From Pelodera strongyloides (lineage: Eukaryota > Nematoda > Chromadorea > Rhabditida > Rhabditidae): a stretch of DNA of 64,000 bases. The stretch lies in assembly GCA_036852015.1 (NCBI GenBank), contig JAANDG010000263.1, positions 124,001 through 188,000 on the forward strand, written 5' to 3'. Of this stretch, positions 37,001-49,300 are shown piece by piece; within the stretch, counting starts at the first letter, position 1; each line of letters opens with the position of its first letter. A program made the translations under genes and the position numbers. The notes beneath the pieces were generated by a model. The model was not told where the DNA came from. It saw only the letters and a program-made list of their open reading frames with translations, and searched no databases.

Positions 37001-39516
37001 GCAGGAAGACTAAATCATTTAGGAAAGAACTAGTGCCACCGAAGAAAAGCTTCCATAACTGGTGTAATATCGTTTTCCGGAAACAAAAGGTTTTATTTGG
37101 AAATATTTCTTTCATATAGGCTAAACCATTGAACTATTGAACATCTTTCGCACATCCCCCTCTTGTCCTCTTTCTTACATTTTTATTTTCACGGCTTTCA
37201 GCAAAGTATAAGTGTATATAAGAATAAGAGCTCGTGACGCATGCGCTCTAAAGAGAACGGCAGGGACCACCCGTTTTGGTCCTCTTTGCCGGCCCGCTCC
37301 AGTCGGAACCACGCCGCTTATAGGAATTTTCTGCGCAGAAACTTTATTGGAGTTATTTTCTAGCAGGTTTTCAGTTTCACCGTTCCGCCAGCAACCGCAG
37401 TGAATTCAAACTGAATATCAAGTGTATCCAGCCAAATAGTAGGTTCATTCACAACATACAACTTTGACTGGTGCAAGTCTTACAAGAAACGGGTGGGCCC
37501 TACCCGTTATGGGCCCACCCATTTCGGGTCTAAGGCCCACCCATTTCGTTCCTGATGCGGTATTTTAGATCCAATCACGACACACAAAAAACAACCCTAT
37601 TACGAACTCAAAGTCTATTGTGAGGGTTAAAACTTCTGACTGAAAAATAAAATTTAGTTTTAAAATGCGTTTTCAGAAGCGCTTTCTTGCATGAGCTTGA
37701 TGGACCACTATTGTTTTAAAACGAAAAATGGCCTCGATCAACAGAGATGTGAAACTAGTTGGAATCTTTTATCAACAGTTGGTTTCCTTTTTACCTTTAG
37801 GAAATAATTATTCAATTTACCATTGCAATAAGGACGGTCTTCACAATCTTACATATAAAGGAGTTAACGATCGATTATGTAAAGGAAACTTCATGGGAAA
37901 CCAGAAACCTGGCTTTTTTGAAAGAATCGGGGCGAAATCGGGATTTTCACTTTCCTGTGGACATGTGCAGATCCTCGAGCAAGTTGTAAAGCCTTTGAGG
38001 GTCGAGATATTTATTACTGTTAAAAGCCATAATTTTAGGATGTATTAATTCAAATGCTGCACAATTGCAACGAACAGTACGCACACTTTGAGAGATTGTG
38101 TGAACGAACGACTATGGTAATTTAATAAATATAAATAACAACAATAGGTAATAGGTCCACCTGATAACGTACCGAGCTTAAATGACAGCACTACAGTAAG
38201 AAACCCCCAAAACTCAGGAATTGGTCGTGAATCGCAAGAAACTGTCGGAGATTCTGCAAAAATTACATTGTGGTACGGAGTATTCGAGAATTTGTAAGGT
38301 AATAAAAATAAAACTATTAAGATGAATTCGGCTTGGAAGGCACAGGGCTGTCCTCTAAAGGTCTAATGGTCCAAAGGGAGAAAAACTATTTAAAAACTAA
38401 TTTAAAAATAAGATGAAAGTGGCTAACATCTAAAAGACACAAAATTATTTCGCTAGCTAGTTCTTTCCGTAAACTTGTTTATTATTTTTAGGCTTTAGCT
38501 TTCTATTGTCACGACGAAGGCAATCAAAATTGTTTGAGTTTATTGCAGAATAAAGAGCAGACACGATTCAGGTTTGTACATTAATTTGTAGCCAGTTGTG
38601 CGCCAGGAGAACGCCAAAATGTGCTGAATTCCATTTGGCGCACTTGCGGCGCACTTTCTCTAGGGGGGAATCGAAAATGCGTATGTGCAACCGCAGTTCT
38701 TCATATGCACCTCTGACGTTGTCCGCGACGTACCTCTGACGTTGCCCGCGCACTTCAGAGAGGGCCGCCCTGCTGGGGCACACACGAACCTGCGTTAAGT
38801 TTGACGTTGCGCTGGAAAAGCATTAATTGCATCAACTAACGTAATTCCCCTCGATTTCAGCGTGTTTCACGTCACAATCCTATGTTTGCTGGTAGTCTTT
38901 GCTGTCAGTGCGTCCAGCTATTTTGCATACAAGGAGTACAAAAATAAAAAGCAGAAGCTAGTTCCTCCCGTTGTAGGAACTGGGAAAAAGGTGAACTTTT
39001 CGCCTACATTACTATACAGATACAGTAGTCCATTTGGAATGATTATATGTATTATACTAGGACGATTTTAGATAGATTATCGGTAGTGGTAGCGTAACCT
39101 CATGCACATGGATAGCGTATATTTGTTGTATGAAGCCGGAGATCGCCTGCGCTATGGCTATGGAACATGCAAATTCTATGCGTCCAAACATCCTACGTAT
39201 CCCCTTACCCATGTTTTTCCTTGGAACACCTATAACCGCACTCCGGTTGTACGCCGCGCACTCTTTTCGGACCCAATGAGAGCGGCCCACAGTGGAATTT
39301 TCCTCTGTTTATATTATGTTTCAGGCGGAAGCCAGTCAAGATTCTACGTCGAAATCCGGAGCCAGCAGCGTTTCCACAGATGTCAGCAACGACAAGTCTA
39401 GAGACATTGACCATCGAAACAAAATGAAACGAAATCTGAATACTGCTTCAATGGACTCCACAAACTCCAGGAGCAAGGAACTCCAAGCCCCAAAATATGG
39501 TGTAATTTACGTGTAG
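34011..39516 (+). CDS. Cysteine-rich single-pass membrane receptor-like protein (GFR-alpha/GAS1-like?), 5' end missing
   Basis: Thirteen exons whose phases agree at every junction: 34011-34060, 34274-34365, 35023-35141, 35818-35940, 36188-36306, 36652-36780, 37023-37089, 37375-37438, 37801-37982, 38218-38298, 38492-38571, 38861-38990, 39325-39516. They give about 475 residues. The extracellular part is rich in cysteine, with KSCLSMLEACTRHSNC, YKSFEQSC, ELNCTC and NCLSLLQNK; this spacing recalls the GDNF-receptor-alpha/GAS1 domain. Near residue 370 comes a ~22-residue membrane segment (VTILCLLVVFAVSASSYFAY), then a lysine-rich stop (KEYKNKKQK) and a ~90-residue Ser/Lys-rich cytoplasmic tail ending YGVIYV, a possible class II PDZ ligand. 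The second exon could instead use the stronger GTAAGC donor at 34373, which breaks the phase unless another exon intervenes; the 37801 exon could end at 37964, 37982 or 38000. No signal peptide was found. That this is a gene seems likely; the family is tentative. Confidence 0.6.
34405..34597. repeat. GC-rich inverted repeat in an intron of the receptor-like gene
   Basis: CTCAGGCGCGCAGCACGGAC (from 34405) is roughly mirrored by GTCCGCGCTGCGCTCCTGAG (ending 34597), and the match runs on through CGAATCCGCG. It lies directly after the donor of the 34274 exon and is far richer in GC than its surroundings. Possibly a decayed foldback element. Confidence 0.6.
36319..36489. mobile_element. MITE family B copy 4
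   Basis: The left end is trimmed (begins CACCGGCCAGTTTTTGCAAC) while the right end is complete (CAAGTATTTCGCTTTAA). It inserts just 13 bp after the donor of the 36188-36306 exon of the receptor-like gene. Confidence 0.8.
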
Positions 39517-39840
39517 TTTGGCTTGTTTCTTACCATTGTAAAAATTGTACTTTTAGTAGTGCATAAATACAGTGCTTGCAAAACAACACAATGAATGATG
39601 CTTCTCGAATTCCTAATTTTGTGTAACCTACTGATTTGCTAATATTAAAACAGTGACAAATTTATTGTATTATGACGAAGTATCGATGGATGGGGATATT
39701 TTATAATTAAAAGTTGTTAATAAAACATATTGATATTATCTATATTGTTTTCACTATCCCTATTCGATAGTCTGGAATACCTCCCGCTCCCGACTCTCGA
39801 CAACCATTCGAGCGGGCAATAATTGAGATAAAACTAAACC
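39517..39840. other. 3' flank of the receptor-like gene
   Basis: AT-rich. An AATAAA near 39719 is a plausible polyadenylation signal for the upstream gene. The LINE fragment begins right after. Confidence 0.45.
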
Positions 39841-39841
39841 G

Positions 39842-40534
39842 CGCGGAAAGTCATTTCTTACGGGAGAGGTTCCAAGGGAATGGCGTCATGCTTTCGTCTC
39901 CCCATTATCAAAAAAACCACCCAAGACGTCAATCTTAAATTACCGCCCGATTTCTCTCACATCATCATTTTGTAAGCTCTTTGAGTTAGTTGTAAAATCT
40001 AGGCTTACTTGTCACATGCAATTGAATGGTTTCTTGTCTTTAAATCAATATGGTTTCCTTAAGGGTCGTAGTACAACTTCACAACTTCTGTTATGTTTAC
40101 ATGAATGGTTGTCTGCGAAAGAATCTCATGAACAAGTAGAGTGTGTTTACATTGATTTTGCTAAGGCTTTTGACGTTGTAAATCATCGCTACCTGTTGCA
40201 CAAGCTTAGAAATTACGGTGTCTCTGAACTCATGTGCAACTGGATTTGTTCTTATTTGTCTAATCGTACATTCCAGGTTCGGTATCGTAGTACTTTATCT
40301 GATATTTATTCTTGTCATAGTGGCGTTCCGCAAGGTAGCGTTTTAGGACCTTTACTTTTCTTAATTTATATTAATGACATTGACGAATGTTCTCTCGGTG
40401 ATAGTTCAATTGTTATGTATGCAGACGATGTGAAAATTTCTCGTGTTATGTTGAAGTCAGAACCTTTCGTTGCCTTCAATAATTTCAAATCTAGCTTGTT
40501 AACATCGCTAACTGGGCAACGAAATGGAAGATGA
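39842..40534 (+). pseudogene. LINE reverse transcriptase, N-terminal part of the remnant
   Basis: The frame reads through SPLSKKPPKTSILNYRPISL (RT motif region 2), YIDFAKAFDVVNH (catalytic D), SGVPQGSVLGPLLFLIYIND and MYADDVKIS (the FADD/YADD catalytic box). It stops at 40532-40534 after a one-base shift near 40485-40505. The 5' half of the original protein (endonuclease and start of RT) is missing. Non-functional as it stands. Confidence 0.85.
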
Positions 40535-41283
40535 CTATTTCTGAATCCAAATGTCAGCGACTAGCTACCGGTAGTTCTATGGACTTTCCTCTCCGTTTAA
40601 ACAATGTGCCCATCCCAAAAGTTTCTGATTGTGTGCGTGATCTCGGAATCCTTTTTTCTCCCGATCTCAGCTTTAAACTTCATATTAAACGTATAGTCTC
40701 AAATGCATCTCAAGTTTGTAATCGTGTCTTGCGTACTTTTGTCCATCCAAGTATTGATGTTTACCGTAAATCGTATATTTCGTTTTGTAGGCCTTTGTTA
40801 GAGTATGCTACCATTGTTTGGTCTCCTTATATCAAGGCTGAAATTGATCTATTAGAAAAGGTTCAACGTCGTTTTACTAAACGTGCTTTGAGAAAGGTAG
40901 ATTATGATATGTACACTGATTTACCCTATTCCGAACGCCTTGAAATTTTTGGTCTCACTTCTCTTCAACACCGCCGTATTATGATTGATCTCGTTGAGTG
41001 TTTTAAAATTGTTCGAGGTTTTCATTCACATCCAATGTTATACGGTATGTTCACAATGAATGGCAGGTCACGCAGAAATGGTAACTCCTTTGCGCTTCTT
41101 CAAGAGTCTATTCGGTCTAATCAGTCCTTATACTTTTTTAAGCCTAGGGTTACTCGTATGTGGAACTTGTTGCCTGACGAATTGGTAAAATTGAGCACTG
41201 TTGATGCCTTTAAAGAACGGATAGGTAAAATGGACCTGGTAGATTTGTATGAGAGGTCTATTAGAAACATTCGTTCATCGTAA
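40490..41283 (+). pseudogene. LINE reverse transcriptase C-terminal part, shifted frame
   Basis: The RT protein resumes one frame over with NWATKWKMTISESKC, the DCVRDLGILFSPDLSF thumb region, RPLLEYATIVWSP and LEKVQRRFTKRAL, and ends at a natural stop at 41281-41283. These segments are typical of the C-terminus of CR1/jockey-type elements. The junction lies around 40485-40505 and shows a single-base change. Confidence 0.85.
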
Positions 41284-41446
41284 CTTCTGTTCGTTTTTGT
41301 TGTTGTTGTGTATTCGTGTTATGTTTATTGTTGAGTTGTTGTTTTGCTGTTTTTGTTGTTGTTCTCCTTTTCTTTGTTTCTTTTTTCTCGACCCGCTTTG
41401 TTGTTGCCTTTTTTAACGCAATAAAGTATTTATATATATATATAAA

Positions 41447-43339
41447 AGTACCGTACAATAGTGCAATAGTATACACTAAACTACAGTAATAACGAACAAA
41501 TATTGATGATTTTTTAATTTATTCAGTTTTTTTTTATTTCTTTGGAAAGTTCGTTTGTGGTATTTTATTGTTGTGTATTTTGTGATTCGTTGGTTTGAAG
41601 AAGTCGTATGCCCTTTGAGAACAAAAGCGTAAAGTTTTCGTAGAAAGTAGCGTCGTCTTACACCACAGCTCTGTGTTTGAGTGGATTGCTTTATTTATTA
41701 AAAAGTGTAATCGTAGAAGACCTCGTACTGAACCTGTGCTGAGTCCTTTGCCATCAGCACACACAATAATTGCCAACTCCAATGACTTGAGCATTACATC
41801 TGCATATGCAATCTCCACTCTTGTCTGGTGTTCATTTCAGTGGACACTTCCTCTTTCCGTGGTCAAGCGATCGCAGAGACACTAAAATTTTGTCCCTCTC
41901 TTGTGCCAGCGCTCTTTCGTACATAGCTTTAGCTTGCTACCACACTTCATCCATTTTTTATATTTTTGTTGTGCATGTACAGTTGTTCATTTCGTATCAT
42001 TTCCCTTACGATCATTTCCCTTTACTTCACTTTAAAATTCAGAGTCTTGTTGATCTTAAAACGTCTAACATTTAGGTGCATTGTGTTCGCATTGGCCGCT
42101 GTTTCTTTTTTCCGTGAAGAAGAGAACATAGTGGAAGGTCAGAGCGACGTATTCACTGACTGGAGACACGCAGAGTATTTATGCGCCCTTCATCCATTTT
42201 ATCTGTGAGTCGGGTGAGTTTTATTTATTTTTCTCCTTTGCTGTTTTTTTGCAAAGTGTCAGTAATATACCGAATTCCTTACTACCGAATCTGGGATTAG
42301 GATTCCTGATTTACTTTATTCTTTATAGTTTATATGTTCACTTCATTTATTTGTAAAGCCACAAGCCAATCAATGCTTCAGTTCCTTCTTGACGATCATC
42401 CCCAATACTTGCAGTTTGTTTTTGTTTGTGGCTTTCGGGCACGTTCCTTTTGCTTGGACCAAGCTTCTCTTTTTGATCGATTCGTTCACTTCCTCCTTCC
42501 TCGTCTGTTTATTACATTTTCCTAGTAGATTTATATTACTCTTCATTTCGTACAAAAAATCAATGTCAAAGGTAAATAAAAAGTAAAAGGGAGAAACTCC
42601 TTGAGAGAGAAAAAGAGAGAAATTTCTAATTCCGACAAATTCCTGTCGCTAGTAACTCGTAAGCGTAAGATTGGACCTTCGACCCCAACCTTTTTCATAA
42701 TAATATCAAATTTCATTAGCTGATTGAAAAACATTGCTTCTTGCTTCTATAGTTCTGTAAAAAAACATAACTTTGAGATTCAGCTCTTGTTGCTGATAAT
42801 ATAATTTGTAATTCGGAAAACTGATTTCGAGCTTTTCTCCAATTTTCCTAACACATCAGCGATAAGCTATCGATATGCAGGGCTCAAGATTCTGTAAAAC
42901 TTTGTCTATTCTGAGTTGAAGTTACCCTATTAAATTTAAGTGTTGACATTGCTCAATTGCTGCACAGAAAAAAACATTCTTGTGTGTTTTTATCCACGTG
43001 TCCTTCATATGAACAGAGCAATGTGTTTTATTTGTTTACACTGGCAATTCAGAACAGTGCTCTTCTAGGAAAATACCAGTGAAACTGGTCCTGGTCGACT
43101 GGTTGTAAAGTCTGACCACCTTTAAAAGTAATGTTTGCTATCGGGAAATGCTTTGAGACTTTGAACACAACGGCGTAAGGTGTTGTCCGTATATTCCTGT
43201 TTTTTCGTAAGGTACGGCTGGCACGAAGCATACACTCTCCCTTTAAAGTCCATTAACTGCTCAAAGCATCACGTTACACTTTATTTGTACTGTTGTTTTC
43301 TGTTGAGTGTTTAATAGGGCGTAGCGGCTAGAAATATTA
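41447..43339. other. Intergenic region between the LINE remnant and the GPDH promoter
   Basis: AT-rich with short open frames only. No consistent splice chain or motif was found. The stretch 41560-42560 is somewhat pyrimidine-rich on the plus strand and remains unexplained. Confidence 0.4.
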
Positions 43340-43340
43340 G

Positions 43341-43348
43341 TATATAAA
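43341..43348 (+). promoter_or_regulatory. TATA box for the upstream GPDH first exon
   Basis: TATATAAA stands 52 bp before the ATG at 43400, so transcription would start near 43370. A 9-bp hairpin (43360-43383, GTAGTGTTT/AAACACTAC) covers the expected start site. Confidence 0.5.
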
Positions 43349-43399
43349 GCCCGTTCGGCGTAGTGTTTTTCTTGAAACACTACACTATTCTAGCTAGCT

Positions 43400-46300
43400 A
43401 TGTGTTCGACTATTCAATCGGCTGCGGCGTTTCGCCGCCATGGGGTATGTAACCTTTGTTTTGGTTTAGTAAATTTAGTATAGTTACTGGTTACATAACT
43501 TTATTCTATCATTGCTTCCAAATATTTGCTTTGCCTGCCGTAATTGGCAATTTTTGTGCGTAAAAGACTAAAAGGTAAAAATGTTTACTTTATATTAGTG
43601 TTACTGTACTTAGAACCTGTAATTATAATTCTTGGAAATGCTCGCGTAATATCATCGAAAAAATGTACTGTTTTTTTGTCCATTTTGCCGTGTGACCGTA
43701 TGACGTGAACGAAACGACGAAGTATCCCCATCCTTTTTCGTAACTGCACAAATTAATTCTCGATTTTTATAAATAGCCTTTTCTGATCGTTCCAGTATCT
43801 CTCTTATCTTATCATTTCACATCAAAAACAACAAATACCGTCTCCGTGTTCTTGCGAATTTAACCATTTTAACGACTCAATGGACTCAAACATTATCGTG
43901 TGTTTATCGCTCGGTTTTCGGTTTACCAAAACTAAACTAAGCCAAAGGCCAATGGTTTCCTAAAATCTGCCTTTCCTTACTTACAACACAACTTACCGTT
44001 ATCCCTGACATAGTAATTTACGTATCTGCATAAGGTCTGAACCACAGTAGGATTGTAGGATAAATATTTTTTAGTAATATATTTACCTGCATACATTATG
44101 AACCACAGTAGGATTGTAGGATAAAGATTTTGTATTTCGTTGTGCGTTGTGGTATTTTAATTTATTCGCTATTTCATAGTGTTTTTGTATAAACTTTTGT
44201 TGAAAATTAAGTTCGATTTTTTACCGATGTGCGGGTGATATAGTCTAAAAATCATCGGATATACTTTACTGATCAAACTACCAAACTGGCACTGGCTCTA
44301 GGCGACTCTAGAGTTGTATGTTGTATCGTGGCGTTTTTTGTAGTTTGATCGCGGAACATTAAAGGAATACGTATAAAGAGGAGTGCGCAGAGTTGGGAGA
44401 AGATGTAGTGTGGCGTAGCGACGGAGAGCATAGTTTTAAGTTTCATCCATTTTAGAGTGTGTTGTTTCTTTGGGTTCAAAGTATGTGAATGGTCCACTTC
44501 CATTCTGACATTCTTTGTATATGTATTCTTGCAGAAAACTTTAATCTTTGTTCCTTAAAGAAAGGCGTGAATGAAACTTCCAGCAACCACATGGGGTTTA
44601 CGATATTTTCCGGGCTGATAAAGCGTCGTTAATATGGTACAAGGGATACACTCGTGTCTGTTTTTTGCCATGACTTTTCATAGTTTAGTATAGTATATGT
44701 TGAGTGCTATACTTTAAAGGGTCAGGCCCATTTCAAATGACCCCTATTTCTGATGATTCCATCTGATTCTCCATGTCAAATATAGTAGGATGCAATATTT
44801 TTATAATTTTCATGCGCAAAATTCACACACTATGCAGCAATTTACCGTGGGCAGTCATACCCAACTATCTATCGCAGTTGGCACGCCCATTCGCGCTGAT
44901 TGGCCAAAATCGCAATTGCCACGCCCAATAGAGCATATTGCCCAATTAGCGCGAAGGGGCGTGACAACTGCGATAGAAAGTTGGGTATAACTGGCAATAG
45001 TAAATTGATGAATACTGCGTGATTTCTGCGCTTGAAAATTAGGAAAATATCGTATCCTACTATATTTGATATGGAGAATCAGATGGAATCATCAAAAATG
45101 GGGGTCATTTGAAATGGGCCTGACCCTTTAAAAAAAAGATTATCAATCTATTGCGTCTGTCGAAGATGTATGAACAGGGCGGTTTGGCGGAATGAACTCG
45201 TGTTTATTGAGCGTATACAGTGCACCGTGCACCGCAAGTACTCTTTTAGTTTTATTAGTGTGCTGTGTTCCTCAAAATACCTGTGCTCGAGAGACGATAC
45301 TAAATCACTAAATGATATTTCTTTCACTTCTTTGTCAACAAAAATAGAAAACTTGTTCTCTCTAGGACTAGGACTAGAACTAGGAGAGCGTTGTGTTGTA
45401 TTCATTTATTCATCTAACTGTTTGTGGGCTTTGCGGTGTACATACACGTCCCATAAACATAAGTAGTTTTCGTGGTTCATGTTCATACCTAACCTTTATC
45501 GGACGATCGGTTTAATGTTTCTTATCATATCGATAACCATCATTGATATCAACTTATCAACCTTTCACGTTCAATTAATCACCAGTTTTATCATTCTATA
45601 TTCTCATCGATCTCATATCAAGTCACGTTGTAGATATCATTTGGTTCTTTGAATTTTGAAGAATTATTATTAATTAGTCCGGGCCACCGATTTATAATTA
45701 ATAAATTAATGTAGGAATAATTGTTAGTGGTTATTGGCATTAGGACTCGCTTTACGTACTCTGAACTTGTCTTTGTCTGAGTTATAATTACGGTAGCATT
45801 TAATATTGAGCTATTGAGACCAGAGACCAGTATTTTCAGCTTTAAATCTTTTGCTAGATTGCTAGCACCATCACCATGGTCTGCCTAAAATCTAAGTTCA
45901 TTGTTTGCGGTCATTATCTTGTATCCTCTATCAATCTATCGAAATCACAACAAATAACAAAGTTATTTTGTTATTTATCAACAACTGTGCAATATTAACT
46001 TTTCTTTTAGATTGCCTCATCAGTTCTGCATAAAATGGCATCAAACACAGCTGGAAACGCTCCCAAGAAGGTGACCATCATTGGGTCTGGTAACTGGTAC
46101 GTATTTTTACTTTCTTATTTATATGTGGTTTGTGGGTTCTTTGTGGCTCGAGTCCGAGCTATGCGCTCTGAACTTCATTCAAAGCTGTGTATGTATGTTT
46201 GTACTCGCCTATCCCAAGTCGTGTCTAAGTGTAAGCTGGCTGGCCTAGATGGTCCAGCACCATTAGAGAGTTTATTATGACATTGTAAGTAGTTTGTAGT

Positions 46301-49300
46301 TTGTACTATATGATATGGATATTTTATGTTGGATCAGTGGGTTAAGTTGTTGCTGTTCTCACTCACCTGAATTTCCTGTTTCCTTTTTTTGTCTATGATT
46401 TCTTCATGTTTAGGGGTAGCGCAATCGCTCGAATTGTTGGTAGAACTGCCAAGGAAAACCCGCAGGATTTTGACCAGACAGTCAGGTATGCCTTATCCTT
46501 ATTTGATTTATCTTTGTGCGAGTTTACAAATACTTCATGAGCTTGAGTAAACAAACAAAAAAAATTTCTTCCCTCGTCATGTACAACTGAGACCGTATTC
46601 ACCAACATAGAGGGAGCCCTCCCTGACCTCCCCATGGAGCTAAAGATCGCGTAGAGAGTGCCAGTCAGAAGAGATCCAGAGCACTGGTGAGCCTAGGCAG
46701 GGCTCCCTGTGTGTTGGCGAATACCGCCTCTGTAGGTATTCCACGTTTGTACGTACGAGTTTCGGGGACAAGGGCCTATGTCTAGCTATTTGTCGATTAA
46801 CTTACTGTCGAATTTGCATAGCGAGCTGCTCAGCTACCTCCTAGTTTACATGCTGTGACTGAAACATTTCGTGGCGGTCGATAAATATCTATTCTTTGTT
46901 CTTCGTTCATAGTTGAAGATTCACTGTTTATTACTTTATATTTCTTAATTATTAAATATACCAAGAAGATGATATAATACATCCGTTGCAACAACGTACA
47001 TAAGGTGGAACAAAAACGTCAAAAACAATGTTTGCATCACTATTAGTCGGACGACATTTAGTAGTTATGCATATTGAAACGTCACATTAACTTCAGAATG
47101 TGGGTGTTCGAGGAGCTGATCGATGGCGAGAAGCTCTCCGAGATCATCAACACGAGACACGAGAACGTGAAGTACCTCCCCGGGAAGATACTCCCTGACA
47201 ATGTGGTGAGTCATTGGGTAGTAGGCCTTTATCGTTTATTTTGAATTCTATTTGCAGGTCTGTGCCATGTCTCTGCCATGACTATGCGTGGTAATATGTG
47301 GTGCGCAAGCGGTACGGAATACTGGTTGTGTAAGTTAAATGTAAAAAATGCTAACTTTGTCTTTTCGATGATATTTGTATTTGTATTTTGGACATGGACG
47401 TGGGTTGAGTACCCGGACTGCCCGAGTGGCCACTTATGTTTATGAAAGTGAAAAAAATCCGTGCTATTTTTCCATACCTATTTTTTTTTAGCTCGCCGTC
47501 ACCGACCTCGTTGAATCGTGCACCGGTGCCAATATTCTGATTTTCGTAGTTCCTCACCAATTTGTGACGAAAATCTGCGCCGACCTCAAGGGCAAACTGA
47601 CCCCTGATACCCACGCCGTTTCACTCATTAAGGTGAGTGATTTCCCTTATTATTGGTTTGTTTGATGTTGTTAATATATGGTATCATTTATTCATGCGGG
47701 ACGCGGGTAACACTGCATTTATGTATTTTAGCACCAATTTCAAATTCCACATATCACAAACTTTTGCATGTATGTAAGCAGTTAGTGATTTGAATTAGGA
47801 AGCAGGAAATTGTAGAATTACTATAACTTTTCGTTTTCGATTAGCGAGCTATTCTTGATTCTTGTATAAATGTGTTTTAGACTAGGAAAGAGGTATACCT
47901 TGGTTCTTGGTTAGCGATCGTGTAGTGTTGTCTTTGTCTCTTTACTCTCGTCTGCTATGCTAGAGCTAGACACTTGTTTATATATCGGTACGACACTGCA
48001 TTGCACTTTTATGTTTAGCACTTGAATAATGAGTGCAGACACCGATAGTTTGTTTTTGGTATAGAGGGGTTTGATTAGATGAATGGTGCTGGGCCGCAAA
48101 AGGGTCAGGCCCACAAGTTGTGTTGTGTAGTTGTATGTTGTAGTTTGTAGTCTACATACATTTTAGACCCTTTTCAGCCTTGGGCCTCTAGTGCTGTGGA
48201 CTACAATAAAAACAATGTAACGCTGGTTTTTGTGAGCCCATTCCTTGTTTACTAAATTACAACTCTAGCAGGGAATAGTTGTTTAGTTGTTGATTGTTGT
48301 GTTGTTTGTGTCTTTTGTTGTTATAATCGTCAGCTTCTGTTCAAGGGTATATCAACGGCAGTTCCGGGCGTTTCAAGTGGCAATGCTACGGTAATTAAAA
48401 TTAACGTTAATTTTTCTTTTTCTAATTATCCGTGTCCTCATGTCAATTAACGTGTGTTTTGGTGGAAATCTCATTGCAATGTATAACAATTAACAATTAA
48501 AATAATTGGTAAAGTCGATTTAGAATTATCAATAACAACGATGACTGCGAAGTTAATGTTAATTTCGTACCTGAATTGTATTCCTTTTAACACTGACTTA
48601 ATGCATGCTGCACGCAACTTCACATAGATTCTATTTTCCTGGCACGTACTGTATGTTGACGACGACTCTTGTGTGTATTGTGTAATATAGTGCTTTTAAA
48701 ATTTCAGATTTTTTAGCAAATGCTTTATAAAACTTCGTATGTTCATATTAGTGTGATTCCAAATCACTCCATTCTGTCCAATAATATGTCAAGAGTTAAT
48801 CTCAGTGTTATGGACTGTTTGCGTATTCTGTATTCTCTAGTTTTCTATTTTTTTTAGGGAGTTTCTGTAAAACACGCCGGCCAGCTGAAACTGATCTCGA
48901 GTGAAATTGAGGTTTGTAGTTTGTAGTATATGTTGTGGAGTCCAAACGTAGCCAAAGTGTTTATTGTAGTCTGGCAACGGAGAGCGAGAAGTAGATTGAA
49001 CATGTCAGCTATACATAACGGCGACTATATATAGCAATGATACTTATGCTAATAACCCTATTTAGAATGCCTTACTATATCGTGCATAAGTATACGTTTC
49101 TAACGTTTCCCTAACATCTCCTCCCTTAAATGTGATCATATCTCTTTTTTAGCGGATCCATATTTAGCTTATTCGGTGGGGCGCGATTCCTGATCGGGCG
49201 ACACGGTAGCTGTTCACGAGGGCTCGTCTGTAGTTGTTCCTGCGGACACGGTAGTTGTACACGGGGGCACATCGTAGTCGTCGTCGGTTGAACATCATCA

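Larger units (their letters stand above)
39842..41446 (+). mobile_element. 5'-truncated non-LTR retrotransposon (CR1/jockey-like LINE)
   Basis: Only the 3' part of the element is present. Homology starts inside the reverse transcriptase and runs to an AATAAA and (TA)n tail at about 41420-41446. Start and end follow the coding signal and tail; target duplications were not found. The clade is a guess from motifs. Confidence 0.8.
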
